A DNA stretch of 64,000 bases from Ixodes scapularis (Eukaryota; Arthropoda; Arachnida; Ixodida; Ixodidae): contig NW_024609837.1 of the NCBI RefSeq assembly GCF_016920785.2, forward strand, positions 42,596,745-42,660,744. Direction: 5' to 3'. Shown in pieces: positions 13,313-25,100 of the stretch. The position numbers and the translations under genes are program-made. The notes under the pieces were generated by a model. That model saw only the letters and a list, made by a program, of their open reading frames with translations, had not been told where the DNA came from and searched no databases. Each line of letters opens with the position of its first letter. Within the stretch, counting starts at the first letter, position 1.

Positions 13313-14053
13313 AACTATTATAATTATTCTCCCGATTAATTTTCTTCGCAAGTTATTCATTCGTTGGAAGATATCGGCCTTCATGAAATAAAGAATGCAC
13401 AGCAATGAAAACTAGCGCTGGGCAATTGATGCATTAACCTTCGGATTAATCGATTAAAGTTTTAATTCGCGGTAAACGTTTTTAACCGGTTAATCATTTA
13501 AGTTATGATTTCGAAATTCCGCGGAGAAAGGGAAAATGCTTTATTTTCTTGTTGGCGCTCATTTATGCACTTTAGGGGGCCGGATTGTTGTACTCCACGG
13601 AAGAACACAAACATGCCCTACGATTGTAACTATTTTAGACAAAGTACTGTACAAATATTTTATTATTAAGATATTTTACCCGTGTTTCCTTATTGTCGGC
13701 GTTAGAGCTTCAAGTGAAGCTTCATGCCACCATAAAAAGCATAGCAAAAAAGATTTTAAAAAATAGTGTAATTCTGACATATTAGTTTTAAATTATGCCT
13801 GAAGGTCAACGCAACCGATTAATGGATTAAATAATCGATTAAAAGGTAGAGACTTATCGGGTTAGAATTTTCAGTCGACGCTCAACAATAAGAAAATGCC
13901 GCTGCGAATGCCTCCTCCCCTAACACATTCAAACGTGCGTGTTATCTAGAGTTGCTATTATCATTAATCTCCCAACAGACATTTTTGTCAAGTTATTTAG
14001 TCGGTGTAACACATTGCCCCTTATGATATAAAGGATGCACAGCAATGAAAACT
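13313..14053. repeat. diverged direct repeat of about 100 bp flanking a hAT-like relic
   Basis: Two segments about 640 bp apart (13313-13413 and 13953-14053) align over about 100 bp: ctattat..attctccc, caagttattca/tagtcg and gcacagcaatgaaaact. The interval between them is largely the element at 13413-13890. The layout could be an old tandem duplication or two copies of a longer repeat. Confidence 0.55.
13413..13890. mobile_element. decayed hAT-like MITE, same family as 2758-3369
   Basis: The left end tagcgctgggcaattgat and subterminal gattaatcgattaa motifs match the element at 2758-3369. The right end (gtcgacgctcaacaata) is a degraded form of the expected terminus. No convincing 8-bp duplication remains, so the right boundary is approximate. 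Confidence 0.6.
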
Positions 14054-14734
14054 TAACTGCGAACATCCGCTACACATTCAAAGTTCTTAGTCACGTGGTG
14101 TTGTGATCAGTGCAGCAATACAGGGACCACTATACTCAGTTCAGTGCTAAGCTGGCAGAGTCGTGAAAGCTACACACTCGCAAGAATACCCGAGAGTCGG
14201 TCCTTTGCCACGCGTGCTCACATGCACACTCTGTGCAAGCGCGTGCAGGGCGAGTGGAGTCACGTGACCACAGTCTCGGCGATTGATGGGTCCGGCGATC
14301 ACGCGGCTTCCGACGCCCGGCACGGCTTATACGTAAACGGAACATTAACCAATGAGCGGCTCTCACGTCACGCCGCTGTGGGGGCGCTGCTCTCACCCCC
14401 AACTTTTCTCCACCAAACCCCCCCCCCCCCGAGAGCCAGTGACAAACGCGCCAGGTGCGCATCTACTATTGGCCCTGTCTTCCCCCCCCCCCCCCCCCCA
14501 CCCCCCCATCTTATTCACAACGCTTACACGCCACGGCGTCAGCGCACGAGCGTCACCTCACATCTTGTGTCTGCGGACGCGAAGTGCCATGCACCTGCTG
14601 TGGGCAATCGTGCCTGCTTTTGTACGCAAACAACGCGTATATCACCGTGTCGCAGAATCGGAAATCGCGACTGGGTGAAAATAACCTTTAAGCGAGGCTT
14701 ATTAACACGTAACTTCAGAAAACAGAAAGGATAC
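14054..14734. other. myosin intron, no separate gene seen
   Basis: The sequence just downstream of the myosin exon at 14735-14860 contains two C runs (about 14421 and 14482-14499) and several open frames on both strands that I regard as chance, because they overlap one another and carry no motif. Confidence 0.5.
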
Positions 14735-14860
14735 GAATATCTGGTCCTCGAGGTAGCGCTTGCGCAGGTTGTCGACGATGGATTCTTCGCTGACCTTGGG
14801 GAGCAGCACCATGTCGTCCACACCACTGGTGCGGTACTGGTGGCTCTGCCAGTGGTACAC
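14735..14860 (-). CDS. Myo1e: early exon of a long-tailed class I myosin (Myo1e/1f-like)
   Basis: The 42-codon exon reads VYHWQSHQYRTSGVDDMVLL, then PKVSEESIVDNLRKRYLEDQ, then IF on the minus strand. The YHWQSH and SGVDDMVLL blocks are the conserved beginning of Myo1e/1f-type motor domains, where they follow a very short first exon. The acceptor (TTCTCTCTTCGCAG) is strong and the donor (GTATCC) is weaker. Both borders are phase 0, and fusion to 1045-1134 gives the expected DQIF-TYIGP junction. The first coding exon, expected to be only a few codons beginning MGS or similar, was not found and lies at higher coordinates, possibly outside the window. Confidence 0.87.
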
Positions 14861-15810
14861 CTGCGAAGAGAGAAACACGGGGTTTTGTTGCGGAGCTCGT
14901 GAAATTTCAAAGGAGCGCACATGCAATTCTGAAAACTCAATCGCGTAAGAATTCCAGCTGCGGCTAAGGAAGGTATATTGCGAACCGCTCCACTTTACAC
15001 TCTAAGCAACCTGGAGTGTCCACTTTCCCTCAGCGCCTCTGAGAGATCCAGTCACTGCAATGTACAAAGGCCACTCGGCCAATGACGAGGCTGTAAATGT
15101 AGTCTCAACTGTGACATTGAGCATAGTAAACCGTCATGCCCAGTTTCAAAGCGCAGACTCTCCTTCTAGGTCTGAAATACGAAGATATTGCCTTCACAAC
15201 TTCGCCAAACTCACTTTATTTCGCTGCACAAAGCCGATTCCTACCCTGATTGGCCCGATGTACGAATCTTTCCGACGAAATTATTAAAAGACGATGTTCA
15301 TTTAGCAACATTTGGTTAATTTTTGTTCAGGCAGTGATTTTTTACCTACTCCAAAATGATGGAGAGGGTTAAAGTAATCACAAATCTCGCGCACGTTCAA
15401 TCTAAACAACAATTATAGTCCAACTTTGTAATTCGGTACAGGAGAGCAAATGAGCTCATTTTCGCAGGAAGACCACTGTCCGAAAAAACTGGCTCGCTTA
15501 TTATCGCCGCACTACGTCAGTCAGTCATACCACAAAATCTGCCTCAGATTAAATCAAACATTCACGAGCGGTTCATACATATCATTAAGTAGACCGATTG
15601 CTAAATTACACATACACAAATAAGAATGCTGTAAATGAAGGTACGCGCTCACCTTCCCCGCATAAAAGATTCGGAGTAAATCACCAAAACAAGGCGCTGA
15701 CGAACGCGCGTGCAAGATGCCATTTTTTGTAGGCTTTTGTTTTAACGCAGTTATCTCTGCAGCCGCCAGTACGTACGGCGCGTACACACTAAGAAATGCC
15801 TGCGCCTCTA
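14861..15810. other. probable first intron of the myosin gene, no gene seen
   Basis: This is upstream of the myosin exon in its reading direction. I see no conserved frame, repeat end or splice-bounded exon here. Confidence 0.45.
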
Positions 15811-15994
15811 CTTACCCGCATAACACTCGAAGAGCCAATCTCTGCGATTTACGAAATCAGCTCAGCGAATGTAGACGCTATGCATTGCCTACTGCCACAG
15901 CGCAGACTTCATTTTTAAGTCTAAAGTTTAAGTCATTTGCTGAGCTGATTTCGTAGATCGCAGAGATTGGCTTTTCGAGTGTTTTGCGGGTAAG
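15811..15994. repeat. foldback element, 61-bp arms
   Basis: The arms 15811-15871 (starts cttacccgcataacactcga) and 15934-15994 (ends tcgagtgttttgcgggtaag) are near-perfect complements around a loop of about 62 bp. Confidence 0.85.
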
Positions 15995-16222
15995 TATAAC
16001 GCGGAGGAATTTTTTAGAATGTGGACCTACATTCCCAGCATTCTCCTTGATCCTTGGGCAGCTTAGCAATGGGTCTATTCATAAAAAGTATTCGTGACAG
16101 TTGTTAAAATTACTTATTTAAACAACCTTAAAGCCTATAGACAGCATACGGTGTGGCAATAAAATTGGTAAGTACAGCTCTAAACCCCCAAAAATGTTGG
16201 CCGAGTTCGTAGTTCTTGCCTA

Positions 16223-16700
16223 TACAGGGTGTTTCAGTTAACTTGCGCCATTACTTAAAAAAAAAAAAAAAAGCTGGAGCACAAACAAACTCGTTTAATA
16301 TTCCAACGTGTTGAATCAACGCAGCATTGTTCACCGTCTTGCTGAGCAAGTCAATATATATTTTTGGCGACGGGCCAAACTGGGTAATTAACGTAGATGA
16401 ATTAGGCAACTTTTTTTAAATACTAGTTTGTGGGCAAACCCTCTAATACAGAAGTTGTCGAGTGTGTTGAAAAACATCCCCATCCTCTCGTTTCCACCAG
16501 GTAGATTTTCTCGAAAAGCTCGAGAAAATTATACACAGAAAGATTACGCGACAAGATGTCTCTCAACATGTTCTACGACCTTTTTATAGGAGGGTTTTCG
16601 CGCACAAATTAATATTTAAAAAGCTAGCTAATTATACTCCGTCAATTACCTAATTCGGCACATCGCAAAAAAAAATATGTCGACTTGTGCAATAGGATTG
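16223..16700. mobile_element. end of a CAGGGTGTTTC-type DNA element
   Basis: The segment begins TACAGGGTGTTTCAGTTAAC, the same TA-flanked terminal motif seen at both ends of the foldback at 36644-37456 and at 44659. I did not find a matching inverted end, so the right limit is a guess. No transposase is visible. Confidence 0.45.
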
Positions 16701-17045
16701 CGACCACGCCTAGCGGGCACCAGCTATTTTAAAGTCTTGACGCAATTAAGTTAGCATATTCTGTATTCGCTCTTACGATATTCAATCACCATGTCAATAT
16801 TGCATCCTTTTCTCGGATCCAGTCGCTTTATAAAGATGTCGCCACTCTCCGGATCTCGACATCTGCGGCCTCTGGATTCTGTCACCTGGTGATTCGCGTC
16901 TTACTAATTTTAATTTCGGTGTTTTGACTTATCTTTGTATTAATGTGTCTTGAGTCACAGTGTGATCATGTAAACTTTTGTTTCTTACTTATAACTCTTT
17001 CGTGAAGGAACTCCACTATAAAAACCATTGTAGTTGTCTTGGAAT

Positions 17046-17070
17046 GATGATAATAATAATAATAATAATA

Positions 17071-17104
<34 letters not shown>
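17046..17104. repeat. (TAA)n-(ATT)n palindromic microsatellite
   Basis: An array of TAA repeats switches directly to ATT repeats, giving a simple sequence that can fold on itself. Confidence 0.95.
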
Positions 17105-17105
<1 letters not shown>

Positions 17106-17545
17106 ATTGATTCTTGATTATTGACCATAGCTTTTTATGTTTCATGTGCGAGACTGCCGCAATGGAGATTTTGTTTTAATTGTCGGCACCGTGAAGTTCA
17201 TTGTATTTCTTTCTGTAATGTATTGCATCCTCGTGTATCTCTTTGAAGCAAAATAAATAAAAAAATACAAGATTGCGTCATTAGGCGTCTAATGAATCGG
17301 CTCTCCAGACAAAAATAATCAATGTAGGTTCTTGCGAGGCAAAGGCTTCTCTTTTAAACCGCGGTAAATTGCGCAAAAGGTGGCATTTTAATTGAGTATG
17401 CGCTGCCGTCCTACTATCGGAACCTCCATTAAGAACCGGACTTCCCCGCGGGCCCTGATCAATTTAAAGTGCGGCTTATATTTATTTATCAATATCCGAG
17501 TAAAACTTTGGTTTTGTGACTATCTTCCTATTTCCTATTTTCTAC

Positions 17546-17550
<5 letters not shown>

Positions 17551-17625
<75 letters not shown>
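17551..17625. repeat. (CT)n microsatellite, about 37 repeats
   Basis: A pure TC/CT dinucleotide run of about 75 bases. Confidence 0.97.
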
Positions 17626-17631
<6 letters not shown>

Positions 17632-19716
17632 AATGTCCAGCTCTTATGTCTTATGTTCGTATACAACGCTTGACTTCTCTCAGAGACAGGTTTTTCTTTT
17701 GCGACTAAGGTGTTCTATTTTGTGAGAAGGGTCGGAAAGCTGGAGTACAGCCGGTATTTTTCAGAGACAGTGGTTACTCTTGTGGTCCGAAACTGTTTAC
17801 TCGACATAACCATTTTCCCTTTTCAAAAGCACGCCTCATCTGGTAGCCGCTGCGCCAATAATACGAGTCGACCATTGTGTGAGCACCCACTCTCAGCATG
17901 TATTGCGCTCGTGCATAATGAATGGATGGATCGATGAATGCCAATAACTGTACCTGTTATAACGGGCGATAGCCTACGCCACCTAGCCTAGAGACCAAAA
18001 GTATGATTCATCCCCTCACCCTCCTGAGCCGATTTGCTCCCCCTCTGCATTTTTCTAACTATCCCCAGGCGGTGTGAGATATCGTAAGGAGGACCCTTGG
18101 GGGACCGAGCGAAAAAGCTAAACCCCCCCCCCCCCCCCCCCCACTTCTCCCGGCGAGGGGGTCTCCAATTTTCCTCTGGTCAAACCTAGCCGTCGGCGTC
18201 ACCCAAACACGTGGCCCAGTGGGAGAAAGGGTTGATACTTTTGGGCAGGAGCCACGCGGGAGGGAGTCCCAATTTTCCTCTGTCCCGCCTGTCTCCCTTT
18301 TTTCTCCGTCCCGCTGGTTAGTTTTATTTCATTTAATTTTCACACGGATGATTTCCTCCACTCTTTTAACCCCCTTTTTTGCGACTGCCATTGTTTCTTG
18401 ATGGGATTTTGAAAAGGATCCATGAGAAGTTAATTAAAAGCTTTTAGTTAATTAGCGCAGCGATCGTGACGCCTATCCTGCAGAATAATGTACGCCGATT
18501 CAAGAAAGAGATGGCAAAGACAACTATCAACATAGGACAAAACTCTGAGTTAAATTTTTTTTTCATAGAAACAAAGAAATATTATTATACTGTGTGACAT
18601 TTTTTTTTATATATATATTTAGTCGTCTTGCAAAAGCGCGAATAGGTCCCCTGAAAGCAGGACAGGTGTCGCCATCTAGCAGCCCAGTTGGATTCTACAA
18701 ATGGCCTGCACGTGAAAGCATTTCAAGTTTTCGGTTGTTGTTTCTACGTGTTGCTTGCTTTAAAGCACCGATTTTACCGTACAAAATTAACACAGTAGCA
18801 AGAAGCCATGCGGCCGACTATATCAGTATGAATGCTCTGTTTTGCCGTGTTTGGTTTCAGCCACCCCGCATTAGCTCTTACTACTTTCCAGAGGGTTCAG
18901 TTGACATCTGTATGTGACAAATCCCCGGCTTGAATTGAATGGAGCCTGATGACAGAACTGTGTCCAGGTGAAAAAGGTTCAACGACCACCCGCAGCTAGT
19001 CCTCTGGTGTAGCTAATTATTATTTTATATATAGTTTTAATATTTGAACACGTGGACTATACAGCATGTTAATTTTGTTCCAGATATGTCGTATTGATCG
19101 AAATCGATGGTGTACGTTTCACGTACTGAGTGAAATATGAAACGTTAGTCTATTTAAGGTGTGCGCCACCTATAGAGGGCGCGCCACTCCGCCTTGGCAG
19201 CTGGTTGGCACCGCCACCATGTGACAGCGTCCATGTTGCACCGCATAGTGAAGCGCTATGCAGAGTCATATACAGAGAGAGTTTGGCCATTCGTTGGGTA
19301 GTATAGGAAGCAAATGGGGAGGCGCCATTGGCCGAAAGCGGGCTGGGCGCGTCCCAAGGCGTCTTCGCAAGTTCGAATGTGACCAACCAGAAGCAGGACA
19401 TAATACCCTGGCGGTGGTCGCGAGAAACGAAATTAATAAGTGCGTCGGAGTAACTCTCAGTGACTGAAAATATCGTGCACGTGATGTTTCAATCACAGTC
19501 ATCCAAAATCATGGTGGAAGAGCGCGACCCGCGGAACGATCGACACAATCCGTACGCCAGGCCCCGAGGGCCGGGAATCTGCCATCCGAGCGGTCACATT
19601 CTGTCCGAGCAAAACAGAGTTTGAGCGGCACGATCGTTTCTTACACCTTTTTGCATGATCATAATAGAAGCATCACGTACACCATATTTTCAACCATGGA
19701 CCCTATAACCCCTATA

Positions 19717-19891
19717 CTGTTAAGACCGGTTATAAAGAAGTTGGTTATAACGAAATAGCGGCTACAGCGAAGCGATCACGATTTTCCGTTCTCTTTTGCA
19801 CTTCGTTAACCGAAGTCGATTATAACGAAATACCGAATATATCGAGGTGATTTCTGAATTCCGTTGACTTCCTTATAATTGGTCTCGACAG
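19717..19891. mobile_element. TA-flanked MITE (Tc1/mariner-like)
   Basis: The ends are inverted repeats: the left reads ctgttaagaccggttataaa and the right, reverse complemented, reads ctgtcgagaccaattataag. TA dinucleotides flank both (19715-19716, 19892-19893). The length of 175 bp and lack of coding capacity fit a mariner-type MITE. Confidence 0.75.
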
Positions 19892-19893
19892 TA

Positions 19894-20754
19894 CGCTCTT
19901 ATTCAAACTGTTTCTCGCTACCACCGCTAGGGGGTTCTTTTCGGCTTCTGGTTGGCCAAGAGAGCATGCACAAGCCCTCTATCTGCGTCTGGTGCAAGCA
20001 CTGCAGTTCTGCTCGCTCCTCACATTGGCCAAACACTCTCCATAACACAGCTCTGGCGCTACTCGATCCGATCTCTTCTAGTGCGCCCGCAGAGTCCTCG
20101 CCGCTTCTGCGCCGTTCCGCGGCCGTATTTCTCAATCAGGCTGCAGCATGAGTAAGGGTTCGGCACCTGGACGTTCAAAACCCACCCATTGCTCTGGGTG
20201 TGTTTTCTGTCATTCGACCTGCGGGAGTTGCTCGGAACTCGGGTTCATATCGTGTGTCCCGCAGTTGTGAGCGCAACGGCGGCAACACACCGTCATACAT
20301 GCATGCTTGTTTGTTTGTTTGTTTTTTGTGTTGGAAGGTGATTTTACGAAGAATTTGTGCTGGACGGTTCCGAAATCACGACGAGACGACATTATTCAGT
20401 GCCAGTAATTGACAAAATCTGCATGATAAGTACGTTTCGTCCCTCTTATTATCGGATCACTCTTCACTCGCTGGCAAATCGAGTAGACGTACGGGGATTG
20501 AGAAGATTGTGGCGCTTTTCGCCAGCACATGGGGCGTAGATGTGTGTTCTCAAAATTCCAAATCCTCTACATAAAAAAAAAAATTGAGCGCCGATTGAGT
20601 TTGTGAACGTTTTGTATAGCACTGCGCTCGGATAAGCTTACATTAATTAGAAACTACACTAGATGTCTGTGCCCGTACGGCCGTGGTCTACGCGAAATGC
20701 TTCGTTCATGAGCCGCACCATGGCGCTACTGTCTTGTCGCACGCTCCCTATGTG
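19894..20754. other. non-coding stretch, nothing supported
   Basis: The stretch includes overlapping short open frames on both strands near 19880-20155 with no recognisable motif. No repeat ends were resolved. Confidence 0.45.
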
Positions 20755-20963
20755 GAGAGCAAGTCGTCTGCTACTTGCGCAGGAGTTCCGGTGACGTCAG
20801 AAAAACGCCGAGCTCTGATTGGCTTTGATTGAACGGACAGCGGGTATACCTCAATAGTAGCTACCTTGAGGTCTACCCACTATTTCTTTTCATTCAGCCA
20901 ATCGGAGCTCGGCGTTCGTACATCATCGCAACCCCTACGCAAGAAGCAGGCGAACTTGCTCTC
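20755..20963. mobile_element. palindromic foldback MITE, copy 1
   Basis: The outer arms (gagagcaagtcgtctgctac and its inverted counterpart ending cgaacttgctctct) enclose inner blocks cgccgagctctgattggct and agccaatcggagctcggcg, with a central hairpin of gtacctcaa/taccttgaggtctaccc type. A second copy lies at 58653-58856. Confidence 0.8.
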
Positions 20964-21085
20964 TGCATAAGGGCAATTATGTCCATGGATGTTCACGAAG
21001 CGCCGATGTCATGAACTCGTACTCCACGTACCTCAGGGGCGCGAACCTTGAGCTGGAGTTTAAGCAAAATCGTTTGACATGGGTC

Positions 21086-21298
21086 AATAGACCGATCTCA
21101 CCAGCCAGTTTTCTTACGCCGCCATTGCCGGTACGCATTGCGGGAACTGTAGTTTTTGGTACACGCGAAACAACCCCACTGGGGTTCCTGGAGAGCATGG
21201 CACGAGACGGCACGTGCTGTCTCGGGCACAGGCCTCCTGTAAACTGCAGTTACGGCGGCGTGGCGCATGTGTAGGACGCTCAGTGTGATCGGTCTATT
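21086..21298. mobile_element. MITE with 15-bp terminal inverted repeats
   Basis: The left end aatagaccgatctca and the right end (reverse complement aatagaccgatcaca) match at 14 of 15 positions. The interior contains tacgccgccattgcc and its inverted relative acggcggcgtggcg. A shorter, inverted relative lies at about 58862-59047. Confidence 0.75.
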
Positions 21299-21937
21299 AA
21301 AAATATTGGAAGATATCAAACAACTAAGAAAAACGTACGTTAAAAGCTGCGTGTTTTTAATGGGAAAGACAGACTATGCTTTGAGGTAAGGATGTAAAGT
21401 AACAATGTAAAGTGGCACATCCAATCATGACCCGGGGCGTAAATATAGCATGTTTGTTTTCGTTCCCTGTTTGGTAGAAAGATAAAAACGCTCTCCAGCA
21501 GCTATGCATGGGTACCACCCAAACCGACCATGAGTTTTGGTTTCCTCTTATTCCGTCTACTTCCCTTCATTATTGCCATAGCAGGCCAGGTTATTGCCAC
21601 CTTAGATTCTATGGTGTCCTTCTCCCCAGCATTGGCCTTTGTGGAGGCTCGCCGACACCCACTTCAGTCTTCCCAAACAACGTGACTCAGTCGAAAGGTG
21701 TAGCTGGAGCGGTCCCGTTACTAAAACAAAGCTACCCTATTGAAAATTCCATCAAGCTACGTAATTTGGGACAGTGACTGCCAGTCAGCAGCCTTGGTGG
21801 AACGTGATGGACCATCAGATGACGTCTGACGGCCACTGCCAAGGAAATTTCATCAACAAGGGCAGCATTTATATAAGAGTAAAGCTATACGCACTCATAA
21901 ATATCGCCAAATGCCTCGACAAAACAAAAGTTCACGA
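21299..21937. other. non-coding, no gene seen
   Basis: I found no conserved reading frame or delimited repeat between the MITE and the tRNA-like sequence. Confidence 0.45.
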
Positions 21938-21954
21938 AAAAAAAGAAAAAAGCA

Positions 21955-22027
21955 GCACTACCGCGCATCGAACCCGCGACCACATGCGTACAAGTCGGAC
22001 ACCCTAACCGCTATGCTACGCCCCACC
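21955..22027 (-). repeat. tRNA-like sequence (tRNA-derived SINE head or tRNA pseudogene), insertion target of the LINE
   Basis: Read on the minus strand it starts GGTGGGGCGTAGCATAGCGG. It contains a box-A-like TAGCATAGCGGTTAG and a box-B-like GGTCGCGGGTTCGATGC, and is followed by T runs (TTTTTTC then TTTTTTTT) like an RNA polymerase III terminator. The acceptor and T-arm pairings are imperfect, so a functional tRNA is unlikely. Its first 15 bases are the target duplication of the retrotransposon, and the second copy is at 26953-26967. Confidence 0.6.
22013..22027. repeat. target-site duplication, 3' side of the retrotransposon
   Basis: The 15-mer atgctacgccccacc is identical to 26953-26967 and directly abuts the poly(A) tail. 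Confidence 0.93.
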
Positions 22028-22046
22028 TTTTTTTTTTTTTTTTTTC

Positions 22047-22052
22047 TTTATT
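22047..22052 (-). terminator. polyadenylation signal AATAAA of the retrotransposon
   Basis: On the minus strand AATAAA is followed by G and then an uninterrupted A run, so the element ends immediately after its signal. The short spacing is usual for retrotransposons whose tail begins at or near the signal. Confidence 0.8.
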
Positions 22053-22137
22053 GCCTGGTTTTGACAGTACTACAAAGCAACAACACATGCTCAAAACCGG
22101 GTTAAAAGGCGCCAACCCACCTGGCTGACGCGAAAAG

Positions 22138-25100
22138 CTAAAAATCTTTAAGGTTAGCCAGCTCCTCTAGAAGTGGCAACCATTCAGGCCGAGTTTGTTG
22201 GGCCATGTACAATTCACGCATAAAACACACGTGCTCAACAAAATATCTATGCACAGGACGCACATCTATATCTGCATGACGCACTGCCAAGCGGCACAGC
22301 CATAAACTGTGAAGGCCCAACAGCATGATCGTGTCTAGGGGCACACCTTCGTCTTCTTCAACTGGTAAAAACCGAATTTCTTGGGGCGTAAGTGGGAGGT
22401 CCTTTCTGAGAGTCCTTTGCAAAACGTCCCAAAAGAATACCGCGTCCCAGCAGTATAAGAAAACGTGTTCAATAGTTTCCCGTTTTTTACAGAGTATGCA
22501 GTTGTCGGTCCAAGCGATGGGTACTCCCTTCTCCGCTAGCCAAGCTTTGACGGGCAACGTTTGGCTATGCAACTTGAAAAAGAAGGTTTTAATGTGTGCG
22601 GGGATAAACATTCTCTTAACTCGTTTCAACACGTCTTGCCCCGGGCCTTCACTATACAACATACGGTACAATGGTGTGGGAAAAATTATATCTATCACAT
22701 CTTTCGTCAGCCGTTTACGCGTAACACCACACAAATAGTCTAAAGAAAACCGCGTTGTTAAAAATTGATAAGCGCCAATCACTTCTTTTAGATACCCGCG
22801 TACGCAACCACTCACAGTTACGTTAGACGAAACAATAAAACCAGGAAGAAAACTGTGTAGCCTTGTTTGAATGACCGTGCGTAAAAATGGGTCCTTCTGG
22901 TCCCGAAGAAAAATAAATCTGCTGACCAGCTGTCTTACGAACAGATGCGAAAGGCCTAGGCCACCAACGCTGACTCGTCGAAAAAGATTGGTTCGGCTCG
23001 TCTTCTCCCATACTGAGCTCCAAATAAAAACCGCGAACACACGATGGATGCGCTGAATGTTGATACGTGAGCAATGTAACACCTGTAACACGTACCAAAC
23101 TTTTGCTGCAAGAAACATGTTACATACAGATGCACGAGCGAAAATTGATAACCCATTGCCTCCCCACTTGTTCGCTTTAGCGCGCAAAGCCTCAGTTTCA
23201 TTGCGCCAGTACTCATCAGTGTCGCGGTAGTGATCTAAAGGTACACCAAGATAGCGAGATGGCAGGTCGGACCATACAACGCGTTCAAACACACTCGGCT
23301 TGGAAGGCCAATCGCCGTGCCAAATGCCCAAACACTTTTCAAAGTTAACGGCGCTACACGTATGTTCGCAAAACAGTTCCGTCAACTCTATGGCTCTCTT
23401 CACGCTTTTTTGGTCGACGCAAAAAATCGCCACATCATCCGCATATGACAAAATCCGTACTTCAGTGGATTGTAAATTAAAACCTCTAACGAAACTACTA
23501 CGAAGAATGCTTAAACAAAAGGGTTCAAGAAAAATGCAAAAAAGCAGAGGCGAAAGTGGACATCCTTGTCTCACAGAAGAAAAAAGACCAACACGCTCAC
23601 TCACACATTTGTTCAACACAAGACGGGTGGCGCAATTTTGGTATGCCATACGTATTCCTTCACACAAGACTGAACCAACATTGACGTGATCTAAAATAGA
23701 AAAAAGAATATCATGTGACACACGGTCGAAGGCCTTTTCCAAGTCGACCTGTAGCATAGCGACTCTCCGTTCCATACTATCGCAACATTCCAGAATGCTT
23801 CTTGCCACATGAACGTTTGTAACAATACTTCGTCCTTTGATACCACAAGTCTGGTGCGGGCCGACAATAACGCTTATCACACTTTGCATCCGCTCTGCTA
23901 ATATTTTCGTCAAAATTTTATAATCTACATTCGTCAAAGTAATTGGGCGATACGCTCCTACACTACGGAGTTTCACTGGATCATCACTTTTCGGTATAAA
24001 AATCGTATGAGTGCACAAAAAAGAAGGAGGAAAAACTTTTACACGATACGCTTCGGAAAACACATCATGCAAAACGGGGGCAAGCTTGTCTTTGAATGCT
24101 TTATAAAAATCAGCGCCCAAACCATCAGGACCGGGTGACTTTCCGGGTTTTAAATGGTCGATGGCTCGTTCTACTTCTGCCAACGATATGGGTAGCTCTA
24201 GCTTTTCTTTTATGTCGTCTGCCAGTCTGGGCATCAACGGCAAATAAACGCTTCGAAATCCCTTCTTTTTGGGCGCGCGGTAACTAAAAAGCTCTTTATA
24301 GTATTCCACAAACGCGCGTTCGATGAAATCCTTATCACCAGACAGAACCCCTCGATACGTAATCTCGCGTATCTCATTTTTACTCGCGTATCTTCGTTCC
24401 TCCCCGATAGCCCTTTTAGTGGGTATCTCGCCAAGTGACACCCGCTTCCATCTCGCTCGCACCATAGCCCCCTTATATTGTTCGTTGTCCAGAACTTCCA
24501 AGCGCTTTTTAATACTGATAATCTCGTCCGTGAAAAAACCGGGCGAGCGGCATTCTTCTTTCATTACCGTCTGCAGCAGGTCTTTTAGTTCACTCTTTTT
24601 CTTATTTTCCTCATGCTTCAATAAACTCGATCGTTCTATGGCTATCATTTTAATTTCCTGTTTAAACAGTTCCCATTTAACCCCAACCCCTTCCCCTTGA
24701 GAGTTTACGAATTCTTGAAGCTGGTGACGCACCGCAGTTAAAAAGAAATCATCATTTAGAAGCTTCGTATTAAATTTCCATAAATCCCAAACGAACCTCT
24801 TAGGCGTTTCTTTAGAAGAACAAATTAAAAAGGAGACAAGGGAATGATCACTAAATGACACGGGGTCGACTGAATATTGTTTACAAGAGCTAATAAGTTC
24901 GAGGGAAACGTAAGCCCGGTCTAATCGCGCGTGACTCGTGCCCTGGAAATGCGTGTACTGTATATGCCTGCCACTTGACGCGCAGTGAGCTACGTCCTCT
25001 AATTCATATCGATCCAGCATATCGTTTAACATAACTGAACTTGCATCTCTATACCGCGCGCTGTTCGATCTATCTTGGGGCGCACAAACGCAATTAAAAT

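Larger units (their letters stand above)
16701..19714. other. repeat-rich non-coding stretch
   Basis: The stretch contains the two microsatellites listed separately and a run of about 20 C (18123-18142). No exon with conserved content is seen. The open frames across 17392-17725 are translations of the CT microsatellite. Confidence 0.55.

Noticed and set aside
14144..14902. 252-codon plus-strand open frame across the myosin exon
   Set aside because: It overlaps the antisense of the conserved myosin exon, whose splice sites and sequence support the minus strand.
17392..17725. Serine/leucine repeat protein
   Set aside because: It is a translation of the (CT)n microsatellite.
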